Below are positions 12,888-25,406 of a stretch of 64,000 nt of DNA, in pieces. The stretch's first letter is position 1; every line of letters begins with the position of its first letter. Source of the stretch: Siphonodentalium dalli (lineage: Eukaryota > Mollusca > Scaphopoda > Gadilida > Siphonodentaliidae); the NCBI GenBank assembly GCA_032622095.1, contig CP136069.1:14370450-14434449 (forward strand), read 5' to 3'. The notes under the pieces were generated by a model, which worked only from the letters and a program-made list of their open reading frames with translations, had not been told where the DNA came from and did no database searches. A program made the position numbers and the translations under genes.

Positions 12888-13339
12888 ATGAGGAAGACTG
12901 ATGGAGGCTCGAGAATGAGGGCGGAGGCGTTGGGGGAGATTACAGGGCTCGATTATATTAAGAAGATGTTGAATGCAGGTTGCAGGGGGCTGGAGTTTGA
13001 AGGCGGAGGGATACTATACCCAGGGCACGAGTATGAGGGTGCATGGTCCACTTCGAGAATAACCAATATTCCTGGTCAGCACGGACAAATCAGGACACAC
13101 TCAGTGGGGTTTGGTTGTATATGCGTGATGGCAACCACTATCTTGATGACCAAGTCAATGTCAGTATTGTACGCCTGGACGGGAGTGTATTATTTGTTAA
13201 ACTCATTCCAAATCTAATGATATCCATCGAGCAGATGCTAAAAAAAAGTAAGGTTCAACCCGTGTCGCATCTCCTACGATATACTTTATTGACACAGATG
13301 CACGTGTTTTCCATGCATAAAATTTGCATTCCTGAATAG
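12888..13339 (+). other. Possible unrecognised exon or gene relic
   Basis: This block is less AT-rich than its surroundings. Two overlapping frames stay open: 12,888-13,217 and 13,043-13,339. The second reads like folded protein for about 55 residues (segment SGVWLYMRDGNHYL near the middle, then alternating hydrophobic residues ending VLFVKLIP), after which it becomes random. The upstream part is a purine-rich run with repeated GAGTATGAGG / GAATATGAGG words. I do not recognise the domain and see no convincing pair of splice sites. It could be an exon, a pseudogene fragment or chance. Confidence 0.2.
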
Positions 13340-14738
13340 CTTACATGGAATTACTAACATGATGGAATTATATTAATTTCAACATATGGGTTATCAAATG
13401 GTTGCTCTTGGTCATATAAATTATAATATTCTCACTGGAATTTACACGAAGATATATCGACACGCAGGGACGTGGCTAGATGGTCTCGGTTTGGGGGGGG
13501 TGTCCACTTTGAAAATTTCAACTGCACCCTAAAATGAGACCAAACTCACATGTTTACGTAATTCCATTTGCACCCCGTAGCGTGAGCTCTGATTTCCACC
13601 AACTGGTACCTCACGACATCTAGTGGTCTAACTCAGACCATGATTTGTTTTTATCAAATTTATTAAAGTTTAATATTTGAATGTGATAAATGAACAATTC
13701 TAAAATCTAGACTGGCATCGAGCTTTCCAAGAACCTGACAGTTCCTAACGTTCGTCTATTTTTTATGGAAGTAGGAAAATTTGCAGGGGGGGGGGGTTCC
13801 GTGTACGTATGCCGGGGTGGGTGGGTGGTCGGTGGGACCAACAATTTTTTTTTTTTCGCAACTCAAATGTGTTTTCTGCAAGTCTTTTTGACTGTTTTTG
13901 CAATAAGTTTGGCTTAAAACACATTAGAATAAGAGAAATAATGTAATGCTAAAACTGCTAAACTGACTGCAGGCAGTTATCGTGTTGTATTTTGTTGCAA
14001 ATTTTGAAATCCAAGATAGCCGCTGGCAGCCATGTTTTTTTGGCCGAATGGCCTCAAAATTACTTGTTCCTATTTACATGTCAATGTTAACATCCATGAC
14101 AAATGGTATACACAGAAACTAATATACAGGTGTTTACAGTAAATCCCCCCCCCCCGCAAATCTGTTTTAGTATCAAAAGGTGGGATGGTGTCCAAAAATG
14201 GTCGGAAAAAACTGCCGAAAACGGAAAACAATTTGAACGCGGGGGTGGGTGGGTCCCAACAAGGGTCGAAAGTAAAAAATCAGCACACGTGCCTGAAAAA
14301 TTTCCGACCCCCCCCCGTGAATGTTATCTAAAAACAACACATTTCCCACTAATAACTTATTGGAAAATCAAACTAAAAGAACAATTTCAACGTTTTGTCG
14401 ATGTGAAATTCCCAACTGATGTTTTGTCTTGTTTGAAATTTCCAACTGCTGAAAATGTTGACCAAAGTAATACACCCCATAACCCCCTGACGCCACGTCC
14501 TTGGAGAGACTGTCGCAAAATGATGTTTTCAATTTTTTGCTGTTAACGGGGACCCACTTAATTAAAAAAGAATTCAGAAATATATGAACTCTGCTATAGT
14601 AAGTACATGTAATTAAGTAAGTAACATTTTATTTTAGGTCGATTTTAACGGGACCGAAGGCACTCACAGTTGGTAAATGTGGAAACTGTATAACATACTG
14701 GAAAAGCATCACCACTAAGACGAACATGGATAAATAGT
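13340..14738. other. Gene-free stretch with homopolymer runs and dispersed-repeat remnants
   Basis: G or C runs occur near 13,493-13,500, 13,786-13,796, 14,146-14,155 and 14,309-14,317, with adjoining GGGTGGGTGG words. The open frame at 14,103-14,546 crosses these runs and is judged chance. Sequence at about 14,657-14,735 (GGCACTCACAGTTGG, then GAACATGGATA) resembles 41,197-41,275, suggesting a dispersed repeat. Confidence 0.5.
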
Positions 14739-14980
14739 TACAGTAATGCTCTAATTAATCGACCTCTTAACCACAGCAGAATTATGGGTAACTTTTCAGT
14801 ATTTAGTCGGAAATATGGCTTGTTGCCATTCATCTGAGAGCTCTCACTGAGAGCTTTCCGATCACTGAGAGCTTTCCAATCACTGAGAGCTTTCCGATGA
14901 ATGGCAACAAGCCATATTTCCGACTAAATCCTGAAAAGATACCCATAATTCTGCTGTCGATTAATTAGAGCATGACTGTA
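14739..14980. mobile_element. Tc1/mariner-type MITE, family B, copy 2
   Basis: Element 14,741-14,978 is flanked by TA on both sides. It begins CAGTAATGCTCTAATTAATC and ends with the matching complement GCATGACTG. It is colinear with the copy at 5,465-5,677 over both arms. It is longer because an 18-bp central unit (CACTGAGAGCTTTCCGAT) is present three times at 14,845, 14,863 and 14,881. Confidence 0.9.
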
Positions 14981-15032
14981 AACAGTCTTCTTATATTCAT
15001 TATTTGACAGTTTTCGGATTATGACATTATGC

Positions 15033-15165
15033 GAGCCCAGTATGACCTGTTTGATCCTTATATGACGTTACGGGCCCTGTTCATTGTATGACGCTTTTAA
15101 CTGATTAACTGAGCCCAGTGTGACCTGTTTAATCCTCATATGACGTCACGAGCCTTGTGCATTAT
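15033..15165. repeat. Two ~79-bp-spaced repeats containing TGACGT words
   Basis: GAGCCCAGTATGACCTGTTT at about 15,034 and GAGCCCAGTGTGACCTGTTT at about 15,112 each continue into CATATGACGTCACG or TATATGACGTTACG. The second contains a perfect CRE-like palindrome TGACGTCA. The pair lies just beyond the stop codon of the minus-strand lectin exon, hence probably in its 3' untranslated or flanking region. A regulatory role is not shown. Confidence 0.7.
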
Positions 15166-15178
15166 GTCTGTCATCGCT

Positions 15179-15393
15179 TTACATCTCGCAAACATACCGA
15201 AAGGTGTTTGAGTCGCACGGATAGTCAGCCAGCAGATAACGGGAAGACGAGTAGTACGCGATGAACAAACAATCATGATCCCCGTTGTTGGGTTGACTGG
15301 GCCACCATTCTGCAGACCACGGAAGCACCCCACCATCACTAGTCAGAAAGGTGTCCACGTTATTAACATCTCTCCCGTCGACCCACAGCCAAT
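15179..15393 (-). CDS. Terminal exon of a C-type lectin-like domain protein
   Basis: The minus strand shows a pyrimidine-rich acceptor (TTTTCTTCTAACAG, AG at 15,394-15,395). An in-phase exon of 215 nt follows and ends in TAA at 15,179-15,181. The 70 encoded residues are the C-terminal half of a C-type lectin-like fold. It opens WLWVDGRD and has the WWPSQPNN segment holding a QPN triplet at the usual calcium-site-2 position. Then come a Cys (DHDC), a L-x-D-x-x-C segment (LLADYPC) and the final YVCEM. The usual WND triplet is replaced by LAD, so calcium or sugar binding is uncertain. The acceptor is phase 1, common in extracellular domain shuffling. The N-terminal half of the fold must lie in upstream exons at higher coordinates. 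I could not identify them before the minisatellite. Such proteins are typically secreted or cell-surface recognition molecules, but the role here is inference. Confidence 0.85.
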
Positions 15394-15395
15394 CT

Positions 15396-17141
15396 GTTAG
15401 AAGAAAACATGTCGCGTTATACACATCTACATACGTGGTGTTACTGTTTATCTGTATAAATATTCACGTATCTATACTTATGTAAAGTAGTTATCATGGA
15501 GACTACATAGATGGGTATGTTAAAGGTACTCAATCCGATTCGATGGTCCCCATATCATCAGCTTCCAACAACAACAGCAATATTTTTTGAACTGACGCTT
15601 CAGTTATCACAATCGATTAATTGCCCGAATAATAATGCGAAATTATGCGGTTGTCAAATATCTAACACTCAACGGCAATTAATTTTAGAGTTATCCATCT
15701 TCATTCGCAATTTGGTCCGAGACGTCGGCTTGAGGAATATTTGCCAGGCCGCCAAAAAGTACATATCTCGGGAAATAAAAAATTTCAAAAATTGAAATCT
15801 GATCACTCTGAGCTGTTTTTTTTAACTCCCGAAGCCATATAAATAGAGGAAGCGTTAATTCGGATTATGCATCATTTAAAATGTAGCATGTCACGTTACG
15901 CATATATCGGTCTGGGCTAAACGAGAAGGTCGTGGGTTACAACCGACATACATGGTTTATTTCAGTTGATTGACAACTATATGTGCCATTTCGATCGTAA
16001 CGTGGCCATTTCGATAAGAAATGTCAAATTGGTTAGGCGCATACCAAGAAATGAACACATCATTCTGAGCCAGAGAAACTCTTTTTCTGATATATTCGCT
16101 AGTGTCAGTAATCAAATGAATACTCTATGCAATTTCGGAGGGATGGATAGGAGGGAGTTGAGGTAATTAAAGGTAATTAAAGGAAGATATGTATTTTGTT
16201 TTAATCTCATGATTTTGGGACCTACAGCCCCCAAATCTGCGAACAAACTATTTTGCTCCCGATATTTAGACACGATTTCACCATTATACCTTTGGTCAAT
16301 GAACTTTCTCTGTTCCCATGGCTGCATATGTATCAGTATATCAAACACGGACAATTAATCAACTAATATATTCTAACATCATCAATCTTAGATAAATGTG
16401 CAGGAATCAGATAGTACTTGTAATAAGTCCAAAGATATACCCGATTAGTATGTCAACCAGTCAATTTGGAATTAAAACATTTTTTGGATCAAACTTTCCA
16501 CTAGTTTAGTTATAATTGACAAAACATCATTATAAGGACATTATGCATACATATTAACACAACAAATTAAATTATGCAGTAAGCTTAGCAACATATTATA
16601 TATCAGAGAAATATAGGCACAGACTCGGTGTGAATGTTCATTTCTTCAAATACGCATACTTCAGAGGGCGTGAACATGCATGTATTCATGCTATTAATAG
16701 AAGGCAACGTATACATTCAGAGAAGCTGCATGTAGAACGGGTCATCCTGTCTATATACTTATTATATTCCCGTGCTGAGAATATTCTGCTGATCATATGA
16801 CAAATTTAATTGCATGTATTTGGAATCTTGTTGGATAAGATTTTGACGAGCTGTTAATTTTGGGTCATGCTTTCGAAGTCTGGGAACTGTGTCTGCTTAA
16901 GGTTAACGAGCTCAATACAATTACAATTACAATTCGTTTGTTATCCAGAATATCAAACATGAATTACAAATAGGTTGATATGCTTTGGTTCCATAATTCT
17001 GGAAGATTACTGGGGCCAATATCAACTTCAATAAGGCCTTTATGTGATCATACAAACATAAATATATACATTGTATGGTGTTTAGTAGTTACGATATTCT
17101 TAAACTGATACAGGGCTTATGGGCCTTTAACGTATTGAGTA
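15396..17141. other. Intron or intergenic sequence, no gene seen
   Basis: This lies upstream of the lectin exon on its own strand and so is probably intron. A string resembling a degenerate tRNA-derived SINE head (B-box-like GGGTTACAACC near 15,934) lacks a good A box. Open frames at 15,511-15,795 and 15,966-16,166 have no family signature. Confidence 0.5.
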
Positions 17142-20100
17142 ACACATGACACGAGGGTGTAAATACATGTGTATGGCCATCAAGACCACACGCCCACCCG
17201 ACACATGACATGAGGGTGTAAATACATGTGTATGGCCATCAAGACCACACGCCCACCCGACACATGACACGAGGATGTAAATACATCACACTCCCACCCG
17301 ACACATGGCACGAGGGTGTAAATACATGTGTATGGCCATCAAGATCACACACCCACCCGACACATGACATGAGGGTGTAAATACATGTGTATGGCCATCA
17401 AGATCACACACCAACCCGACACATGACATGAGGGTGTAAATACATGTGCATGGCCATTAAGATCACCCACCCACCCGACACATGGCTTGAGGGTGTAAAT
17501 ACATGTGTATGTCCATCAAGATCACACACCCACCCGACACATGGCATGAGGGTGTAAATACATGTGTATGGCCATCCAGATCACACACCCACCCGACACA
17601 TGGCACGAGGGTGTAAATACATGTGTATGGCCATTAAGATCACACACCCACCCGACACATGACACGAGGGTGTAAATACATGTGTATGGCCATTAAGATC
17701 ACACACCCACCGACACATGACATGAGGGTGTAAATACATGTGTATGACCATCAAGATCACACAACCACCGACACATGACACGAGGGTGTAAATACATGTG
17801 TATGGCCATCAAGATCACACTCCCACCGACACATGACTTGAGGGTGTAAATACATGTGTATGGCCATTAAGATCACACACCCACCCGACACATGTCATGA
17901 TGGTGTAAATACATGTGTATGGCCATTAAGATCACACTCCCACCGACACATGACTTGAGGGTGTAAATACATGTGTATGACCATCAAGATCACACACCCA
18001 CCGACACATGACATGATGGTGTAAATACATGTGTATGGCCATTAAGATCACACATCCACCAGACACATGGCTTGAGGGTGTAAATACATGTGTATGGCCA
18101 GTAAGATCACACTCCAACCGACACATGACATGAGGGTGTAAATACATGTGTATGGGCATTAATACCACACACCCACCGACACATGACTTGAGGGTGTAAA
18201 TACATGTGTATGACCATCAAGATCACACACCCACCCGACACATGACATGAGGGTGTAAATACATGTGTATTACCATTAAGATCACACACCCACCGACACA
18301 TGACATGAGGGTGTAAATACATGTGTATGGGCATTAAGACCACACACCCATCGACACATGACATCAGGATGTAAATACATGTGTATGGCCATCAAGATAA
18401 CACATCCACCAGACACATGGCTTGAGGGTGTAAATACATGTGTATGGCCAAAAAGATCACACACCCATCCGACACATGACATGAGGGTGTAAATACATGT
18501 GTATGGTCATTAAGACCACACACCCACCCGACACATGGCTTGAGGGTGTAAATACATGCGTATGGCCATCAAGATCACCCACCCACCCGACACATGACAT
18601 GAGGGTGTAAATACATGTGTATGGCCATCAAGATCACACATCCACCCGACACATGACATGAGGGTGTAAATACATATGTATGGCCATCAAGATCACACAT
18701 CCACCCGACACATGACATGAGGTTGTAAATACATGTGTATGGCCATCAAGATCACACACCCACCCGACACATGACATGAGGGTGTAAATACATGTGTATG
18801 GCCATTAAAATCACACTCCCACCGACACATGACATGAGGGTGTAAATACATGTGTATGGCCCTTAAGATCACACACCCACCCGACACATGACATGAGGAT
18901 GTAAATACATATGTATGGCCATTAAGATCACACACCCACCCGACACATGACATGAGGGTGTAAATACATGTGTATGACCATTAAGATCACACACCCACCC
19001 GACACATGCCATGATGGTGTAAATACATGTGTATGGCCATTAAGATCACACACCCACCGACATATGAACTGGGGATGTAAATACATGTGTATGGCCATTA
19101 AGATCACACACCCACCCGACACATGACATGATGGTGTAAATACATGTGTATGGCCATTAAGATCACACACCCACCGACACATGCCATGAGGGTGTAAACA
19201 CATAGTATGGCCATTAAGCTAGCACACCCACCCGACACATGACATGAGGGTGTAAATACATGTGTATGGCCATTAAGATCACACACCCACCCGACAAATG
19301 GCATGATGTATGTAAATACATGTGTATGGCCATTAAGATCACACACCCACCGACACATGAACTGGGGATGTAAATACATGTGTATGGCCATTAAGATCAC
19401 ACACCCACCCGACACATGACATGATGTTGTAAATACATGTGTATGGCCATTAAGATCACACACCCACCCGACACATGACACGAGGGTGTAAATACACGCG
19501 TATGGCCATTAAGTTCGCACACCCACCCGACACATGACATGGGGGTGTAAATACATGTGTATGGCCATTAAGATCGCACACCCACCCGACAAATGGCATG
19601 AGGATGTAAATACACGTGTATGGCCATTAAGATCACACCCCACCCGACACATGGCATGAGGGTGTAAATACACGTGTATGGCCATTAAGCTCGCACACCC
19701 ACCCGACACATGACATGATGGTGTAAATACATGTGTATGGCCATTAAGATCGCACACCCACCCGACAAATGGCATGAGGATGTAAATACACGTGTTTGGC
19801 CATTAAGATCGCACACCCACCCGACACATGGCATGAGGATGTAAATACATGTGTATGGCCATTAAGATAACACACCCAACCGACACATGACATGAGGATG
19901 TAAATGCATGTGTATGGCCATTAAGATCGCACACCCACCCGACACATGGTATGAGAATGTAAATACATGTGTATGACAATTAAGATCATACACCACCCGA
20001 CACGTGGCATGAGGGTGTAAATACATGTGTATGACCATTAAGGTCACACACCCACCCGACACATGACATGATAGTGTAAATGCATGTGTATGGTCATTAA

Positions 20101-23100
20101 CGTCACACACCCGACACATGACATGGGGGTGTAAATGCATGTGTATGGCCAGTGAGATCACACACCACCCGACACATGACATGAGGGTGTAAATACATGT
20201 GTATGGCCATTAAGATCACACACCCACCCGATACATGACATGAGGATGTAAATACACGTGTATGACCATTAAGATCACACACCCACCCGACACATGACAC
20301 GAGGGTGTAAATACATGTGGATGGTCATTAAGATCACACACCCACCCGACACATGAACTGGGGATGTAAATACATGTGTATGGCCATTAAGATCACACAC
20401 CCACCCGACACATGACATGATGTTGTAAATACATGTGTATGGCCATTAAGATCACACACCCACCCGACACATGACACGAGGGTGTAAATACACGCGTATG
20501 GCCATTTAGTTCGCACACCCACCCGACACATGACATGGGGGTGTAAATACATGTGTATGGCCATTAAGATCACACACCCACCCGACAAATGGCATGGGGA
20601 TGTAAATACACGTGTATGGCCATTAAGTTCGCACACCCACCCGACACATGACATGGGGGTGTAAATACATGTGTATGGCCATTAAGATCACACACCCACC
20701 CGACAAATGGCATGAGGATGTAAATACACGTGTATGGCCATTAAGATCACACCCCACCCGACACATGGCATGAGGATGTAAATACATGTGTATGGCCATT
20801 AAGATAACACACCCACCCGACACATGGCATGAGGGTGTAAATACACGTGTATGGCCATTAAGCTCGCACACCCACCAGACACATGACATGATGGTGTAAA
20901 TACATGTGTATGGCCATTAAGATCGCACACCCACCCGACAAATGGCATGAGGATGTAAATACACGTGTTTGGCCATTAAGATCGCACACCCACCCGACAC
21001 ATGGCATGAGGATGCAAATACATATGTATGGCCACTAAGATCGCACACCCACCCGACACATGGTATGAGAATTTAAATACATGTGTATGACAATTAAGAT
21101 CATACACCACCCGACACGTGGCATGAGGGTGTAAATACATGTGTATGACCATTAAGGTCACACACCCACCCGACACATGACATGATGGTGTAAATGCTTG
21201 TGTATGGCCATTAACGTCACCCACCCGACACATGACATGGGGGTGTAAATGCATGTGTATGGCCAGTCAGATCACACACCACCCGACACATGACATGAGG
21301 GTGTAAATACATGTGTATGTCCATTAAGATCACACACCCACCCGATACATGACATGAGGATGTAAATACATGTGTATGACCATTAAGATCACACACCCAC
21401 CCGACACATGACACGAGGGTGTAAATACATGTGGATGGTCATTAAGATCACACACCCACCCGACACATGACATGAGGGTGTAAATACATTTGTATGACCA
21501 GTAAGATCACACACCCACCGACACATGACATTAGTATGTAAATACATGTGTTGGCCAGTAAGATCACACACCCACCCGGAACATGACATGGGGTGTAAAT
21601 ACATGTATATGGCCAGTAAGATCACACACCCACCCGCCACATGACATGAGGGTGTAAATACATGTGTATGGCCATTAAGTTCGCACACCCACCCGACACA
21701 TGACATGGGGGTGTAAATACATGTGTATGGCCATTAAGATCACACACCCACCCGACAAATTGCATGAGGATGTAAATACACGTGTATGGCCATTAAGATC
21801 ACACCCACCCGACACATGGCATGAGGATGTAAATACATGTGTATGGCCATTAAGATAACACACCCACCCGACACATGGCATGAGGGTGTAAATACACGTG
21901 TATGGCCATTAAGCTCGCACACCCACCCGACACATGACATGATGGTGTAAATACATGTGTATGGCCATTAAGATCGCACACCCACCCGACAAATGGCACG
22001 AGGATGTAAATACACGTGTTTGGCCATTAATATCGCACACCCACCCGACACATGGCATGAGGATGTAAATACATGTGTATGGCCATTAAGATCGCACACC
22101 CACCCGACACATGGTATGAGAATGTAAATACATGTGTATGACAATTAAGATCATACACCACCCGACACGTGGCATGAGGGTGTAAATACATGTGTATGAC
22201 CATTAAGGTCACACACCCACCCGACACATGACATGATGGTGTAAATGCATGTGTATGGTCATTAACGTCACCCACCCGACACATGACATGGGGGTGTAAA
22301 TGCATGTGTATGGCCAGTGAGATCACACACCACCCGACACATGACATGAGGGTGTAAATACATGTGTATGGCCATTAAGATCACACACCCACCCGATACA
22401 TGACATGAGGATGTAAATACATGTGTATGACCATTAAGATCACACACCCACCCGACACATGACACGAGGGTGTAAATACATGTGGATGGTCATTAAGATC
22501 ACACACCCACCCGACACATGAACTGGGGATGTAAATACATGTGTATGGCCATTAAGATCACACACCCACCCGACACATGACATGATGTTGTAAATACATG
22601 TGTATGGCCATTAAGATCACACACCCACCCGACACATGACACGAGGGTGTAAATACACGCGTATGGCCATTAAGTTCGCACACCCACCCGACACATGACA
22701 TGGGGGTGTAAATACATGTGTATGGCCATTAAGATCACACACCCACCCGACAAATGGCATGGGGATGTAAATACACGTGTATGGCCATTAAGTTCGCACA
22801 CCCACCCGACACATGACATGGGGTGTAAATACATGTGTATGGCCATTAAGATCACACACCCACCCGACAAATGGCATGAGGATGTAAATACACGTGTATG
22901 GCCATTAAGATCACACCCCACCCGACACATGGCATGAGGGTGTAAATACACGTGTATGGCCATTAAGCTCGCACACCCACCAGACACATGACATGATGGT
23001 GTAAATACATGTGTATGGCCATTAAGATCGCACACCCACCCGACAAATGGCATGAGGATGTAAATACACGTGTTTGGCCATTAAGATCGCACACCCACCC

Positions 23101-24293
23101 GACACATGGCATGAGGATGCAAATACATGTGTATGGCCATTAAGATAACACACCCAACCGACACATGACATGAGGATGTAAATACATGTGTATGGCCACT
23201 AAGATCGCACACCCACCCGACACATGGTATGAGAATGTAAATACATGTGTATGACAATTAAGATCATACACCACCGACACGTGGCATGAGGGTGTAAATA
23301 CATGTGTATGACCATTAAGGTCACACACCCACCCGACACATGACATGATGGTGTAAATGCTTGTGTATGGCCATTAAAGTCACCCACCCGACACATGACA
23401 TGGGGGTGTAAATGCATGTGTTTGGCCAGTCAGATCACACACCACCCGACACATGACATGAGGGTGTAAATACATGTGTATGGCCATTAAGATCACACAC
23501 CCACCCGATACATGACATGAGGATGTAAATACATGTGTATGACCATTAAGATCACACACCCACCCGACACATGACACGAGGGTGTAAATACATGTGGATG
23601 GTCATTAAGATCACACACCCACCCGACACATGACACGATGGTGTAAATACATTTGTATGACCAGTAAGATCACACACCCACCCGACACATGACATTAGGA
23701 TGTAAATACATGTGTTGGCCAGTATGATCACACACCCACCCGGAACATGACATGGGGTGTAAATACATGTATATGGCCAGTAAGATCTCACACCCACCCG
23801 ACACATGACATGAGGATGTAAATACATGTGTATGGCCATCCAGATCACACACCCACCGACAGATGACATGAGGGTGTAAATACACGTGTATGTCCATTAA
23901 GGTCACACACACGACACATGACATGAGGGTGTAAATACATGTGTATGACCATTAAGATCACACACCCACATGGTATGAGGGTGTAAATACATGTGTATAG
24001 CCAGTAAGATCACACACCCACCCGACACATGAAATGGGGTGTAAATACATGTGTATGGCCAGTAAGATCACACACCCACCCGACATATGACATGGGGATG
24101 TAAATACATGAGTATGGCCATTAAGATCACACACCACCCGACACATGGCATGAGGGTGTAAATACATGTGTATGGTCAGTAAGATCACACACCCACCCGA
24201 CACATGAAATGGGGTGTAAATACATGTGTATGGCCAGTAAGATCACACAACACCCGACACATGGCATGAGGGTGTAAATACATGTGTATGGCC
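17142..24293. repeat. 7.15 kb minisatellite, ~59-bp unit, about 120 copies
   Basis: Successive units run from 17,142 to a truncated unit ending at 24,293. A typical unit is 59 bp, starting ACACATGACATGAGGGTGTA, passing through the self-complementary core TACATGTGTA and ATGGCCATTAAGATCAC, and ending CCCACCCG. Units of 58 bp lose one C in CCCACCCG, and a few are truncated (for example 17,260-17,300). Variant positions recur (GACATGA / GACACGA / GGCATGA, CATCAAG / CATTAAG). Because 59 is not a multiple of 3, every frame is visited in turn. Minus-strand frames are therefore open for 60-127 codons before closing, and they are not genes. The first ~2.3 kb is a simple array. The rest has higher-order structure. 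Confidence 0.98.
19490..24293. repeat. Higher-order repeat zone inside the minisatellite (1.05-1.11 kb and 2.16 kb periods)
   Basis: Rare unit variants recur at fixed distances. The GATACATGAC unit occurs at 20,230, 21,344, 22,395 and 23,507. The ATGGTATGAGAAT-type unit (one copy varies) occurs at 19,946, 21,060, 22,111 and 23,224. The TGTGGATGGTC unit has its GTGG at 20,317, 21,431, 22,482 and 23,594. Steps are about 1,114, 1,051 and 1,112 bp, roughly 18-19 units. A second class of markers appears only in alternate blocks: CACGCG at 20,491 and 22,656 (2,165 bp apart) and CCGGAACATG at about 21,579 and 23,742 (2,163 bp apart). Thus two ~1.1 kb subtypes alternate in a ~2.16 kb super-unit present about twice. 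A first, partial block is seen upstream (CACGCG at 19,495). Confidence 0.93.
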
Positions 24294-24460
24294 TTCCTGC
24301 AAATGATAACAACTCAACACTCGATCCAATCCTTATTTTAAATGGAAAACCACCAAATAACCACAAATTTGATATCACAGGGTCTCGATATGGAATAGTT
24401 GGTTCGATGATATCAGTCGCTCGCATGAATCAAAATTTTCAATATTCCTTAATAATGCTT
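24294..24460. other. Unique sequence after the minisatellite
   Basis: No feature recognised. Confidence 0.4.
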
Positions 24461-24755
24461 TAAAGTTGTCATTTTTCGCGGTGTTTGGCTAATCCGAGCG
24501 ATTTGAATAAAATCCAGTTTCCATATGAAACATTCAAGGACATATATATATTCGAAAACAATAATTATGGCTGCTCTTGTATTTGCAAAATGACACAAAC
24601 AGCCATAATGATTATAACCGATTCGCAACAACTAATACAACCAGTATTGGACTATTTTACAGTATATATATGTTTTTGAATGTTTCATACACATAATGGC
24701 TTTTCCTGCATATGCTCAGTTTATCCGAACACATGTGGCGAAAATGACAACTTTA
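24461..24755. mobile_element. TA-flanked foldback MITE, family E
   Basis: A 291-bp element (24,463-24,753) with ends AAGTTGTCATTTTTCGC and its near-perfect complement, flanked by TA on each side, so Tc1/mariner-like. The arms pair discontinuously (TGAAACATTCAA and its complement at about 24,523 and 24,675). An inner palindrome (ATTATGGCTG / CAGCCATAATGATTAT) sits near the centre. No coding capacity. Confidence 0.8.
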
Positions 24756-25406
24756 GAAAAAATAACGGTCCTTTTTCTTAACAGCATCAGTTTACCATAA
24801 CAACATCATAGCAATTCAGCAGAACCCACCAGCACCATAGCACATAAGCAGGACCACTTGACCAGAGGTGTATATATATTAATGTTGAATACACAATTTG
24901 TGTAATATGCGACAGTACACAAAATATTAGTGTTCCTATTCTGTTAAACGTTGGCACATTTTCCCCAAACCCTAATTCATATTCGTGTTATTTGACTTAA
25001 AATATCTTTGTTGTATACCGCCAATCTGATTCACATCGGGGTGTTTCTGCTAATCTGTTGAACATGGTTGAGACACAAACAGGATCACCCCGTCAACTTA
25101 ATTAGCAGGACAACTTAACTAGAGGTGATGATCTACGTGTTATGAGTATAGAATTCCTACACTCTCTAATCTAAGATTCCAAAAACACGAAATGCATTTA
25201 AAGGTGTATTGTCTTATCCTGGTAACTTTTCAAACAGCAACTACAATAACAGTGTTCAATGTTCCCAGTTCGCAGTTCTGAACCACAACCTTTATATATA
25301 ACTTTATATATAACAGCTCTTATAGATTATGGTAGGGGTGGTAGTGTGCCCCATTGGACAGCGTTAAGAGTATTACAACCACTGTTTTGATGGTTGATGC
25401 TGTCTA
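24756..25406. other. Gene-free stretch
   Basis: No exon or repeat is recognised apart from a short direct repeat TTTATATATAAC near 25,300. Confidence 0.4.

Noticed and set aside
15890-15960. Second SINE or tRNA-like promoter
   Set aside because: Only a weak B-box-like word (GGGTTACAACC) without a matching A box, tail or duplications.
17142-24293. CRISPR-like array
   Set aside because: Repeats are head-to-tail with no unique spacers, and the genome is eukaryotic.
17581-24426. More than twenty overlapping minus-strand open frames encoding Cys/His-rich repeats (HTHVFTPSCHVSGGC type)
   Set aside because: They are translations of the 59-bp minisatellite. The unit is not a multiple of three, so the frame cycles and hits TGA/TAA in every third unit. 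Frames begin and end at arbitrary units and carry no splice or start context.
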